Assembly: GCA_000320605.2 (NCBI GenBank)
Contig: KB445800.1
Location: 223,663 to 287,662 of the forward strand
Direction: 5' to 3'
DNA: 64,000 bases
Source: Gelatoporia subvermispora B
Taxonomy: Eukaryota; Basidiomycota; Agaricomycetes; Polyporales; Gelatoporiaceae
Below, one piece after another: positions 21,550 through 31,408 of this stretch. The stretch's first letter is position 1, and each line of letters starts with the position of its first letter. A program made the position numbers and the translations under genes. The notes beneath the pieces are model-generated. The model worked only from the letters and a program-made list of their open reading frames with translations, did no database searches and was not told the DNA's origin.

Positions 21550-23264
21550 ATGAAGCTCGTTCGAGCGGTATACCCTCTCCTTCATCGAGCTCCTTTCCAC
21601 AGTATACGTCCTCATATACCACTTGACAGAATTACATCCCGTCTGTCCGCAAATACTAGACTCAATAACCGCCTTTTCTCGGCTACATCTCCTGTCGAAA
21701 TGATTGAGACAAAGCTGACAAAGTTGCTGGGGATAGAAGTGTGAGTTGTTTCCAAGACGTGCACAGGACACACTGATTAACATCATCAAGTCCTCTTGTA
21801 CAGGGTGGCATGCAATGGTAGTATTTGCGAACAATCCTACGCGTGGCAAAGTACTCATGGTTCGTCAATCTCTGACAGGGTTGGTGTACCCAAGCTTGCT
21901 GCCGCTGTCTCAAATGCAGGCGGCCTAGGTGAGCCTGCAATATTTCAGGATGCTATACAACTTTGGCTCACAGCTGATAACCAGGTATACTGACTGCTCT
22001 GACTCAACCCGACCCGAACGCTCTCCGCCTTGCTATCAGGGAGACACGCAAGATGACGTCCAAGCCATTCGGGGTCAACATCACTCTATTACCTAGTATA
22101 AACCCTCCAGATTATGAAGGGTACGCTCGAGCAGCGGTAGACGAGGGCATTAGGATTATTGAGACGGCTGGGAATAACCGTGAGCATCATCCGTCGTGGA
22201 CCATAATCACAGTTCACGAAGGATCCGTCGCAATGACCAGCGGGTCCGCTCATCAAGTATTTCAAGGCTAACGGGTGTACTGTAATACACAAATGCACGA
22301 CCATCCGACATGCCAAGGTGAGTCGTGTGCTCCGCCAGTAGTACTCTGCTAACGTCTCTCCCGCAGTCCGCTGCCAGGTTAGGCGTTGACGTGCTCAGTA
22401 TAGATGGGTTCGAATGTTCGTCGCAATCTCTCTATTGCCTCCATATGTCAGAGCTTCATCCAGCTGACTGGTTGGCTCATAGGTGCCGGACACCCTGGAG
22501 AAGAGGACGTTGGCGGGCTTGTGCTGGTATGTACCAACGTGCGCTTTCCGACCACCTGTCTAATTCCGTCGGTTGCTAGCTAGCACGCGCAGCGCAAGAA
22601 TTGCAGATCCCATATATCGCATCCGGAGGAATCGCCGATGGGCGAGGGCTCGCCGCTGCATTAGCACTCGGCGCTTGTGTACGTTAACTGAATGACCTTG
22701 CGCAAAGTTCGAATACTAATACTTCACCTTTAATGTTAGGGAGCGAACATGGGTATGTTAGCACTGCGTCAGCATACTAAATCAGGACCTCACGTTTCTC
22801 GCAGGAACCCGCTTCATGTGCACGGCTGAAAGGTACGCAACCTCCCGTTCCCCTCCCGCCCAACCGCCTACTTACCCGCCACGCATAGTCCGATCCACCA
22901 GAATATCAAAGACAAGATCGTTGCCTCCACCGAGGCCGACACGATCCATATCTTTCGCACCCTTCGCAACACCTCGCGCGTGTTCCGGAACAGCGTCACG
23001 GAGCAGGTCGTCGCGCTCGAGCGCCGCCCGGGCGGCGCGAAGTTCGAGGACCTCCGCGAGCTCGTTGCGGGCGCGCGCGGCCGACTCGTGTACGAGAAGG
23101 GCGACCCCGAGTACGGTGTATGGACGCTCGGTGTATGTGCGGGCCTGATCAAGGACTGCCCGACGTGCGAGGTACTCGTACGGAGGATTGAGCGGGAGGC
23201 GGAACAGGTGATTGAGAGGATGGCGCGGATGCGAGTGACGAGAACGGAGAAGTCGAAACTGTAG
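21550..23264 (+). CDS. Nitronate monooxygenase / 2-nitropropane dioxygenase family, FMN-dependent
   Basis: A TIM-barrel flavoenzyme that oxidises alkyl nitronates, detoxifying nitro compounds. Spliced motifs run in order: VPLVQGGMQWVGVPKLAAAV, SNAGGLGILTALTQPD, FGVNITLL, GIRIIETAGNNPGP, VIHKCTTIRHAKSA, VLSIDGFECAGHPGEEDVGG (catalytic His in AGHPGE), YIASGGIADGRGLAAALALG, MGTRFMCTAESPIHQ. About ten introns are needed. The last exon (22890-23264) is long and GC-rich. The frame from 21550 adds about 50 Arg-rich residues (ending RLFSATSPVE) that look like a mitochondrial presequence. The ATG at 21700 (MIETKLTKLLGIEV) is the alternative, cytosolic start. Full length, no lesion. A broken copy of the last exon lies at 33410-33763. 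Confidence 0.88.
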
Positions 23265-23424
23265 GGGCGCTGGTCCATATTTGTTGTGCCCGGATATTGT
23301 TTGTATGTAAAGTGCGTCGGGATCGCGGTATTGCATTGTACAGAACCGAGCATAATCTGCTGTTGTCCAGATGAGGGTCCTTTCAGTTGTAGAAATCTGT
23401 CTGCAAGGTGCTGCCGCGGTATTC

Positions 23425-23480
23425 TCCACCAGCCCTTACGGGACATCGCGCCCCGAACTCTTTCGCGTCTTCAAAATCTA
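23425..23480 (+). pseudogene. 56-bp F-box gene fragment at the outer edge of the left arm
   Basis: Reads LRDIAPRTLSRLQNL, matching RDIAPRTLSHLQDL of the F-box copy at 40480-42199 (around 41180-41215), including silent positions. It stops abruptly where the palindrome arm begins. On the right side the full F-box gene continues beyond the corresponding point. Confidence 0.65.
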
Positions 23481-23808
23481 GGACAATATCATAGGCCGAT
23501 GGTATATATGTTTCTGTTATAGATTTGTTATAGATTTGAGTCATGTTGTGCGGGACAAATTGAAATCTTGTGTCCCCAACCGATGGAACGTATGTGTGTC
23601 GATTTATTCGCTGTATCGCGCGATATACTGTAGCGGCATTACGTATTCGGCCTCGAATAGGGACCGTCAGTCACATACGTGCCCTATGGGAACACCTTCC
23701 CTCTTGCGGGTCATTCATAAACTTGACAGGCTGCCTCATGCTTACCTGTGCCTCATGCAACGAGCTCTGAGTAGACAAGCCTCTGTCGACCTTTTGCGTC
23801 CATCATCC

Positions 23809-25465
23809 ATGCATTCTCATTCTGACATTTGTTCGATCCCAAATCAAGTGTATGTTGACAATTTGACGCGGAATGACGCGTCGCACCGTGCCTTAGCAGT
23901 CCACGACATCGTGTGTAACGTCTTCGACGTGCTGGGCCCCCTTGAACTTGGAGAGATTCAATCCTCTGCCACCAATTTTGCGTACCCTGATCGTCAAACT
24001 CGAGTGCTACTTTTGGGGTATGCGTGCGTTTGCAAGTCGTTTTCGGAACTTGCCCTCCGAGTCCTGTGGCGAACGCTGGATTCCTGGCCGCCCCTTCTAC
24101 AAGTGTTTTCAGCCTTTCAGTGCTCCCGAAACATTTCTGAGGACGACATGATGGATCACTTTTTCCCCGAGGAACCGTATGTGAGTCGGACATCGTACAC
24201 AGCGCTAGTATCTCACCCAAGGATGCACATAGAGGTTTCAAGGTGAAATATCAGACCACGAGTGGTATCGCTTCAAAACACTTTCGGGATATGTTCACCA
24301 CCTCTCGCAGAAGAACAATCACGCCATCGTTGATTTGAAGGTCTTTCATGAGCTTTGGGGTCGTAATTAGCGCTCTCCACTCCTACCTTCTCTACGCTCT
24401 ATCAGCTGGTACGGACGACTGGATTTCTTCCTACCCCTTATTCCACGAACTCTTCGCGCACTCGATATGTCATTGTGGCGAGGTGAAATTGCGAAGAAAG
24501 GCGACGCAGAAGTGACACTGGACGCCTTCTGCTCACACCTTCTCGACCTTGAATGCTTGCGCGTAGACAAGGTACCTAACTTAGGTGCAATATCCCTCAT
24601 CCCGCGTTTCACCATGCTTCGAACGCTCCAATTTGGAGAGCTCCGATTCCCTCTAAGCGGCTCATTGTTGAAGATTCTATCGCCCCTCCCAAACCTCGAG
24701 CGCCTGTCGATTGGCTTCCCCGTGGAGACTCGAAGCGTTCAAGACGAAGTTCCTTCCTCCACTCCTTCCAGCATTCTCCCCAGTCTACAGGATTTGGCTC
24801 TGATGGGATGTTCCAATAAGATGCGATGGTTCTTGCAGTGTATACAGACACCTCAGTTGAGATCCCTTGCCATTGAGGATCCGACGGAGAGCTATTTTGA
24901 GGAGTACTGCGCGCTAGTCGAGACTATGGTGGATAAGTGCGCACCTACTTTGAGAAGTCTTTCGATACGGGTTGAGGATCACGTATTTGGTAACGAAACT
25001 GAGGATTCCGATAGCTCCGTCGCGAGATTACTCCAACGTCTACTGCCGCTACCGGATATACAGGCTATCCGCATACATTTCGCAGAGTTGCGCTCATTCA
25101 CCGTATATGACAGCGACTTCATAACAATCGGACGAGCGTGGTCCGAGTTGAAACACCTGGAAATATCGGGATCCACTTATCACCGCCCCACAATGTCGAT
25201 TCTTCCTGAGGTTGCTGGACTATGCCCTCAACTCATCTCGCTTGTCCTGCCGCTCATGGAGCAAGAGATTCCTGATGATTATACTTCTGACACTCACGCC
25301 AAACATACACTGCAATATCTCCAGATCCAAGTTGAAGCCCATATGCTCGAGTACCAAGTAACCGAATTCGTGGACGCGCTCTTCAGTACCTTGGGCGCCC
25401 ATAAGACTATCTGCAGTGAAGTCAGAGAGGATGTGGAGGTTGTGTCATTTGAGCGTAAACCGTGA
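23809..25465 (+). pseudogene. F-box/LRR gene, copy A, with nonsense codon
   Basis: Starts MHSHSDICSIPNQVYVDNL. The F-box is HRALAVHDIVCNVFDVL...ACVCKSFSELALRVLWRTL. One intron (GTGAGT, after EEPY) leads to the LRR-like exon. In that exon the codon after ELWGRN is TAG (24368-24370), where copy B has CAG (RNQRSPLLPSL). Everything after it stays open for about 360 codons to TGA at 25463-25465: VLPLMEQEIPDDY, HTLQYLQIQVEAH, FVDALFSTLGAH. The single CAG to TAG transition is the only lesion I found. Apparently recently inactivated; TAG readthrough cannot be excluded. Confidence 0.8.
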
Positions 25466-25719
25466 GTGACACACTGCACACACGGACGTCTTGGTTGATG
25501 TCATGATTGGCATGCAGAACACGCTGGGAGGTGGACTGGTATCTGACGGGGTGCTAGTTGATGCACACCACTTAACTCTCGACACTCATCCTCAGCCAAG
25601 ATGAACCGGCAAATGCGACCTGTCCTTCTCTTCCTTGTGTTCTAGACCCGTAACTTCACTTCTTTTCACAATACCGTCACAACTGAACTCAGTTCAACGG
25701 GCCTTTCATTGAGAATTGA

Positions 25720-26130
25720 ACCACCGGAAGTGTGCTAGATGCCACCCGGGTAGGTTCCGGCCACAATGTATATGTTGATGAGTGGGCCAGTCACGAACGA
25801 TTTCTCATGAGCTTTGCTGTGCGTAATTCGACACGTGTGTGACCCATCGGGCCAAGTTCAGCTGTATGCGAACCTGCACGGAATCGAAGAATGCAGTCAG
25901 GTCAACCGACCTCTCAACGCCAACGTTGTGGAAGCAAAAGCGTATACAGGACGTCAGGGGGAAATGATCTATGCCACTTAGGTTGACTTTACAGATGATG
26001 GTATCTTATTCGGAGGTCGGGAGTACTAGCGTAGCGCTGAGGGGCATTGCAGCACCGAGAGCTTCTCATACCCTTTTGACATCGGCGTTGTACACTGGCT
26101 AGTCGGAGTCTCGGACTAAGTTGATTGGAG
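25720..26130 (+). pseudogene. Relict gene in left arm, unknown family
   Basis: A coding-like stretch is conserved with the right arm. After GTGTGTGACCCATC it reads VQLYANLHGIEECSQVN, EAKAYTGRQGE, VDFTDDG, FGGREY, then an in-frame TAG, then RSAEGHCSTESFSYPFDIG. The left copy has an extra TAG before VDFTDDG, where the right copy has AAG, plus a TAA further on. The TAG after FGGREY is shared by both arms. Not recognised; perhaps a dead secreted-protein gene. The rest of 25466-26473 holds the TenA promoter. Confidence 0.4.
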
Positions 26131-26424
26131 TATACGGGATGACGAGCAGGTTCAGTTTATTTTTGTCAAGCGCCGAAGCTCTAAGAATAACGGTCAGGTG
26201 GACCGGTGCTTCCCGTGAGCGAAGTGCTCAGGTCTCGCAAAATTCCACGTTATATGTAGTTCTATCGGCTTGACCCCGACACATGCTGTGAAGGCTGTGA
26301 GCTAACATTACGGTTCAGTCAAAACCGAAGCAACCCCCGCAGTCATCATTGGAAATGCCTTGAAGTCCAGCGTCCAGACCACGCCAAACATTCCAGCGAG
26401 CGAACTACACAAACTGAAGGAATG

Positions 26425-26432
26425 TATAAAAG
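26425..26432 (+). promoter_or_regulatory. TATA box of TenA-like gene A1
   Basis: TATAAAAG lies 49 bp upstream of the ATG at 26474. The mirrored gene B1 has TATAAAAG at the matching place (37404-37412 on the opposite strand). Confidence 0.6.
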
Positions 26433-26473
26433 CACTGATACTTCCTGTCATGATACCGTCTCCAGTGTGAACG

Positions 26474-27625
26474 ATGAGTGTTACTCCGCAGCCCCTCGTC
26501 TCTGTCTCGCCCTCGTCTACCCCTTGCGCACGTGCTCTCAGAGCGCTCCACCTGCTGAATGCCTTCGCCGCTGATCCTACGAAGGGTCCGTCCGTGGCGG
26601 ATATCAACAAGATCAACGAAACAGATACCGTCCACTGGAAACCTGGAGACCCTGATCCCAGCCCGAGGTGATGACGACTTTGACCGCAATATGTAGTAGA
26701 TGACATGGTCTGTATCAGTGATCTCGTGAACATCCTTATCAAGAACAACTGGTCTGCATGGGACAAAGTTCTCAAAAATAAGTTTAGTCAAGATATGGTC
26801 ACTCAGAGGAACGATGGCTCCGCGGGGTACCAGAAGGTCCTGAACGGGTTCAAGTGGTACACAGTGGTAAGCCCAACGTTCGAATTCAGACGCAGAATAG
26901 TGGCAAAATTAACTCTCAACAGCAAGACTACAAGTATTGTCAACAGCTTCTCCGTTACGATGCGGAGAGAATGAGCAAGGCTCCAGGCCCGCAGGATCTT
27001 ATGGACAGCGCTCAGCATGTCTATAACGATCTTGGATATGCGAACGATACGATGAAGACCTGCACAGGCGATCTTGGCATCCCGGCGGCATCGGTGAACG
27101 CGGCAAAGACAGAAGGTGATAGCGCTGCCTATTCAGCTTTCGAATTCTCGGTTGCAGAGCGTCAGGACTGGGTGAATTCGATGGTAGCCATGATACCATG
27201 CATCCAAGTGGGTACAAAGACAATTATACATCATCGAAAATAACATTGCCTCGGATAGGTATACTACGCAATTGGGATAGACATGATGGAGAAAAATCCA
27301 GATACCAGTACCTTGAATTCAACTTCTAAATCCTAACGGCACTCACGGGCGTTGCAGCAACGATCTGGTATAAAGATTGGATCCAGCCGAACAGCGGCGC
27401 CGATGCGAAGAACTCATGCACGAAGCAGATCAGTAAGTATACTATGTATTCGATGAGGTTTTAATCTCACGGTTACCTGCAGACTTCTTCAAGGCCGCCG
27501 ATAATGACTGGTACAGCTCCCAGTACAACATGGACATGTTCAATCAGATCTTCACGGAAGCCTGTGGGCACGAGTTCAACTTCTTCGGCTATGGCGAGAA
27601 TCCACAGCCGCTCCCGCCAGTCTGA
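26474..27625 (+). CDS. TenA/THI-4-like protein, type 1, left-arm copy (A1)
   Basis: A predicted heme-oxygenase-fold helical protein of the TenA family; classical members hydrolyse thiamin or aminopyrimidine breakdown products for thiamin salvage. Six exons splice to about 298 residues. An N-terminal extension of about 65 residues (PLVSVSPSSTPCARALRALH...HWKPGDPDP) precedes the core. Core motifs: FKWYTVQDYKYCQQLLRYDA (family Asp, with Tyr three residues later), SMVAMIPCIQVYYAIG (family catalytic Cys), and EACGHEFNFFGYGENP near the end (family Glu). The stop is TGA at 27623-27625. No lesion; all donors are GT. Whether it acts on thiamin compounds is unproven, as the long N-terminus is unusual. 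Nearly identical in protein to B1. Confidence 0.82.
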
Positions 27626-28182
27626 TGATTATGGCTATCAGTCAATGTTAAAACCTGTGACGTGGTTCGCGACTATGACATGTACAGTACGGCTGGGAGT
27701 CTCCTCGAAACATGATTTGATGTGCTGGCCCTCTAAAGTTACCTCGCGTGATGAGAACCGTAGATTCACGTGACGTAAAATGTGGCTCGTCGATAGCACG
27801 GTGCTAGCGAAGATTCGTTATAAACTGTTCAAATGAAATCAATTCGTTTGCGCAAACTGTCGAATTATGATGGAAGTCGGGTTTTTCTCAGAACAGTCTC
27901 TGCGTAGTGATATTGGCCCTAAGCCGACGATGTCAAAACACTGACCCACGTCTTGCGGTATACGGAATACTCTAGATTTCACAATTCATGTGCGTGCTCT
28001 TGATGTCCGTGGCGCATCGCAAGTCGCACTGCATGATCACTTGTACATAACACTACAATTCAATTCACCTTTTCTCGGTCCCAGAATGCCCTCCAAGGCT
28101 CCAATATAGAACTTCGCCGGGCCCCCAATTTTGTGACAATTTCTTCGGCTGGGGGAACTGGACTCGCGGTCTCTAGATCGGT
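27626..28182. other. Intergenic DNA shared by both arms
   Basis: Matches 35640-36200 in reverse complement. No gene recognised; presumed terminator of A1 and distal promoter of A2. Confidence 0.5.
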
Positions 28183-28918
28183 GGTTATTATCTGCTATCG
28201 TGATAGTAGAATGTATGGATGTCGGCGGCCCTTACACATGACGTCCCGGATCTTGTTGCCGACGAGACAATCCTTTTCTGAGTAACGGTTTGTGCCTTGC
28301 GAGACAGGCGAGCGGTGGGTACGCAAACACTTCTCGGTTCACAAGACAGGAACTCTCATGTATCTCGGTCGGGTGACGTGTGAGCTCGCTTCCGATGTCT
28401 CCGATGCTTGAAAGTTCACACTTGGAAATCAGAGCGATGTTTTCCTATGGCTGTGCTCCTCCAGTAACTTGCTGTGGTACGTGCATCCTGTGGCTCACTT
28501 GGTTCGCATATGATTGATACTCCTCATCGGTCTACTGAGGATTTGCCGTTTCCCAATCGGCGGCTATTATATGCTATTGCCATAGTAGACTTTGTGAATG
28601 TCGGTGGCCCTTACACATGACGTCCCGGATCTTGTTGTCGATGAGACTATCCTTTTCTGGGTAACGCTGTGTGCCTTGCGAGACAGACGAGCGGTCGGTA
28701 CACAAACACTTCTCGGTTCACAAGACAGGAACTCTCATGTATCTCTGTCGGATGACGTGCGAGCTCGCATTTACGATGTCTCCGATGCTTGAAAGTTTAC
28801 ATTTATGGAAAATCAGAGCGATGTTTTCCTATGGCTATGCTCCTCCAGTAGAAACTTGCTGTGGTACGTGCATCCTGTGGCTCACTTTGATAGTCCTCAT
28901 CGGTCTACTGATACATTT
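28183..28918 (+). repeat. Tandem duplication (period about 379 bp) upstream of TenA A2
   Basis: Unit 1 (about 28183-28560) and unit 2 (about 28561-28918) share long blocks such as CCTTACACATGACGTCCCGG and TTCACAAGACAGGAACTCTC. The right arm has only one unit (about 35290-35640), which resembles unit 2 more closely. A 64-codon ORF starting MSVALTHDVPDLVVDE is open in unit 2 and in the right arm but stopped early in unit 1. It is probably promoter DNA rather than a gene. Confidence 0.75.
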
Positions 28919-28973
28919 TAACCTCCGGACCACATTTCACATTCAGTCAAGCGAGAGTGTATCCAGCTAGAGG

Positions 28974-28981
28974 TATAAATA
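28974..28981 (+). promoter_or_regulatory. TATA box of TenA-like gene A2
   Basis: TATAAATA lies 49 bp upstream of ATG 29023, the same spacing as in A1. Confidence 0.6.
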
Positions 28982-29022
28982 GTCTGGGTATCTGAGTCTC
29001 CAATAGGTCTGCAGTGCCCACA

Positions 29023-30200
29023 ATGACTTCTACTTCGCAGCCACTCCTTTCCCTCTCACCGTTCACCATACCCTCAGGACGTGCTCTCGCGGCCATCCAG
29101 TTGTTCAACGCTGTCGCCGCAGACCCAACCACAGGCCCTTCCGTTGACGACGTCAAGAGTTTCGAGAGGCAGGGCGTGAAATACTGGCAGCCCGGCGATC
29201 CTAATCCAGACAAATCGTGAACCTCCACAAACTCGGATACTCTCGACGCCGATGGCTGACAGATTTTCGTAGCGATCTCGTCAACATTCTTATTAAAAAC
29301 AATTACGATGCCTGGAAGAAGATCCTGGACAACCAGTTCTGCAAGAGCATGGCGTCTATCGGGATCCCCGAGCACGGAATGCCTGGGGGTCTTCCTACGT
29401 ACGACAAAGTTCTTGAGGGTTTTAAATATTACACCGTGGTACGCTGACACCTTCAGCTTTGTGCGGTATTATGCCCACTACTAAGCTCCTATAGCAAGAC
29501 TACAAATACTGCGTGCAGCTCCTGCGATACGACGCAGAACGAATGAGCCAGACAAAGGAGGAGAAAAGACTGCTGGAAATGGCAGTTCAGATCTCTGGTG
29601 ACCTTAGCTATGTACAGAGTGTTAAGAAAACCTGCACCGACACCCTAGGCATCAAGGAGGATGTCCTCAATGCCGTAAATCCAGAGCCTGCCAGTACAGA
29701 ATACTCTGATCTAGAGTTCCAAGCTGCAAAGACTCAGGACTGGGTCACTTCCCTTGTTGCCCTTATACCATGCTTCCAGGTATGTCAACGACACCACACA
29801 CTCACACGATGTCTCTCAACTCACTACGGCTAGGTGTATTACAAGATCGCAACTGACATGTTGAACAATAAACCGTTCCCAGATCCTCGTACGTTGGTTT
29901 TCGTGTTTGCCGCGAGCACATCCACTCATGCACTCGACAGGGACGCCCTGGTACAATCACTGGATTCTTCCCAATAGCGATAAGGAGGTGAAAGAAGCTT
30001 GTATCGACCAGATCAGTGCGTCTGTCGTGCAGTTACACCTGAATGGGCCTCACAAATATCGCGCAGATTTCTTCAGGACAGCGAAGACTGACTGGACGAC
30101 TTACGAGAGACTTTCCGAGCTCAACGAGATCTTCACCAACGCCTGCAACCATGAAGTGGAATTCTTCGGGTTTGGAGAGAAACCGAAACAGAATTTGTAA
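29023..30200 (+). CDS. TenA/THI-4-like protein, type 2, left-arm copy (A2)
   Basis: A paralogue of the type 1 gene just upstream, in the same orientation with the same six-exon plan. It starts MTSTSQPLLSLSPFTIPSGR. The in-frame GTG codon at 29014 is not used here because both arms share this ATG. Core motifs: FKYYTVQDYKYCVQLLRYDA, SLVALIPCFQVYYKIA (Cys), TPWYNHWILPNSDKEVKEAC, and NACNHEVEFFGFGEKP (Glu), ending TAA at 30198-30200. About 300 residues, no lesion. The sequence is clearly diverged from type 1, so the tandem pair predates the inverted duplication. Role in thiamin or pyrimidine salvage is inferred from family membership only. Confidence 0.82.
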
Positions 30201-30434
30201 GCCTGGCCGCCGTATTAGGGCTAGGATCTTGTGGATTGTGGTCACTCGAGGTCGGAGATCATATGTACTAGTAGTTTCCACGAGATAGGATTTCTGATTA
30301 GCTGCAGATGTATTATAGTATTATCAGGATATGGAGCTCCAAGAGGTTATAACTTGCGAAAGTTGTGGCGCCTTGTCGGGTCTGAATCTGGTAAGCTTTC
30401 TTAGTTCAGAAACTGTCAAACTGCCAACGCCCGG

Positions 30435-30442
30435 TATAAAAG
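30435..30442 (+). promoter_or_regulatory. TATA box at the inner palindrome boundary
   Basis: TATAAAAG lies 58 bp upstream of the ATG at 30500 and is also the last block shared by the two arms. The ORF that crosses it (30331-30522) is therefore probably promoter, not protein. Confidence 0.6.
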
Positions 30443-30499
30443 GAGGGATCTTGTATGCCAGACCTCTCAAATTTCTCCTTCACCTTTCCCACAGCAGCT

Positions 30500-31082
30500 A
30501 TGCGTCTTGTTTTACCCTTTAACGACACCATCGTTGTTTTCTTGCATCCAAGCGCCGTAAGTGTTTCCGAACCTACAGTCGTCCAAATAAGTGTGAAGTC
30601 GGATGTGTGAGTACACTCATGGAAGTCACATAGAGTGAACCTATTCAAAAAAGTTTTCCAGGCGCGAGACTGTCGATGTCCTAGCGGCATGGTATATTGC
30701 CGAGCCAACGATCACTGTGCGTCGGTCAGAAGTCACTAGTACGACGTTTTGGCAACTCCTGACACTACCGAAGGAGCTTGCGCTGCGTATTATCGTTGCC
30801 CATCTAGGCGACGCACTCCCCACGTCAATGGTGTTTGAGGATGACGCATATACCCTTGAGGCCGGTACGCAAGCGTCTCTGTCATTGGACTCGAAGCGCA
30901 TATAGGCTGCTCATCACCCCATAACAGCGCATTCTGTCTGGACATACGGCAAGGAAAAGGTCAAGTTCATGTGTGGAGAACATGTTCTAAGGGCTGCCAA
31001 CGACAAGTGGACCTTCGCCTTCAAACCAAAGTCCAAAGGAGAGGATCGACACAGCTCGAGTAGAGAGAAGACTTCTCTGTGA
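30500..31082 (+). CDS. Unrecognised small protein gene in the palindrome spacer
   Basis: Not recognised. Three exons fit: MRLVLPFNDTIVVFLHPSAV to KSDV, intron GTGAGT...TTCCAG, then RETVDVLAAWYIAEPTITVR to YTLEA, intron GTACGC...AACAG, then HSVWTYGKEKVKFMCGEHVL to TSL at TGA 31080-31082. About 165 residues, mixed beta-like and helical, no signal peptide or membrane span, basic Ser/Lys-rich tail. If the second intron is retained, a stop occurs at 30903-30905. It uses the TATA box at 30435. No copy exists on the right, because homology ends at that TATA box. Confidence 0.55.
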
Positions 31083-31337
31083 GGCACTGGTAGTGTAAAT
31101 ACGACACTCAATGTAGATGGGGCGAAGAAAAGTCTTTGTGCGCTCGAGGACAGACGTCTGTCGCAGTCGGCGACTGGAGACTTGTTGGGTGGCTTCGACT
31201 TGTCCCTGGCTAGCGCTAATTTCCAGGGCGCCTATCCGACGGATGGGGGCGGACCGTGTTGGGACAGCGGACCGCGATGCATGTCATCCAAGGGACCCGC
31301 TGGTCCGCGATCTAGGTTTTACCAGAGCACCGAGCGA

Positions 31338-31345
31338 GTATATAA
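31338..31345 (+). promoter_or_regulatory. TATA box of L-fuconate dehydratase gene
   Basis: GTATATAAC is about 70 bp upstream of ATG 31409. Confidence 0.55.
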
Positions 31346-31408
31346 CCATGCGCCTTCCGTCTTCCTCAGGCCAACTTTCCTCCTCACTCTCATCCTGGGT
31401 TGGCCGAG

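Larger units (their letters stand above)
23480..30442. repeat. Left arm of a large inverted repeat
   Basis: The order F-box gene, relict gene, TenA-like type 1, TenA-like type 2, TATAAAAG is repeated in reverse complement at 33764-40338, including introns and intergenic DNA. Outer homology begins at AGGACAATATCATAGG and inner homology ends at TATAAAAG (30435-30442). The left arm is about 390 bp longer, mostly because of a tandem duplication at about 28183-28918. In one 147-nt TenA exon I count 9 differences between arms (about 94% identity). Confidence 0.88.

Noticed and set aside
28598..28792. 64-codon ORF (MSVALTHDVPDL) in the tandem unit
   Set aside because: Stopped early in unit 1 and lies in the promoter of TenA A2; no splice or family evidence.
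30331..30522. Short ORF starting MELQ, conserved in both arms
   Set aside because: It crosses the TATA box of the next gene and on the right runs into the unrelated exon fragment; conservation is explained by the duplication.
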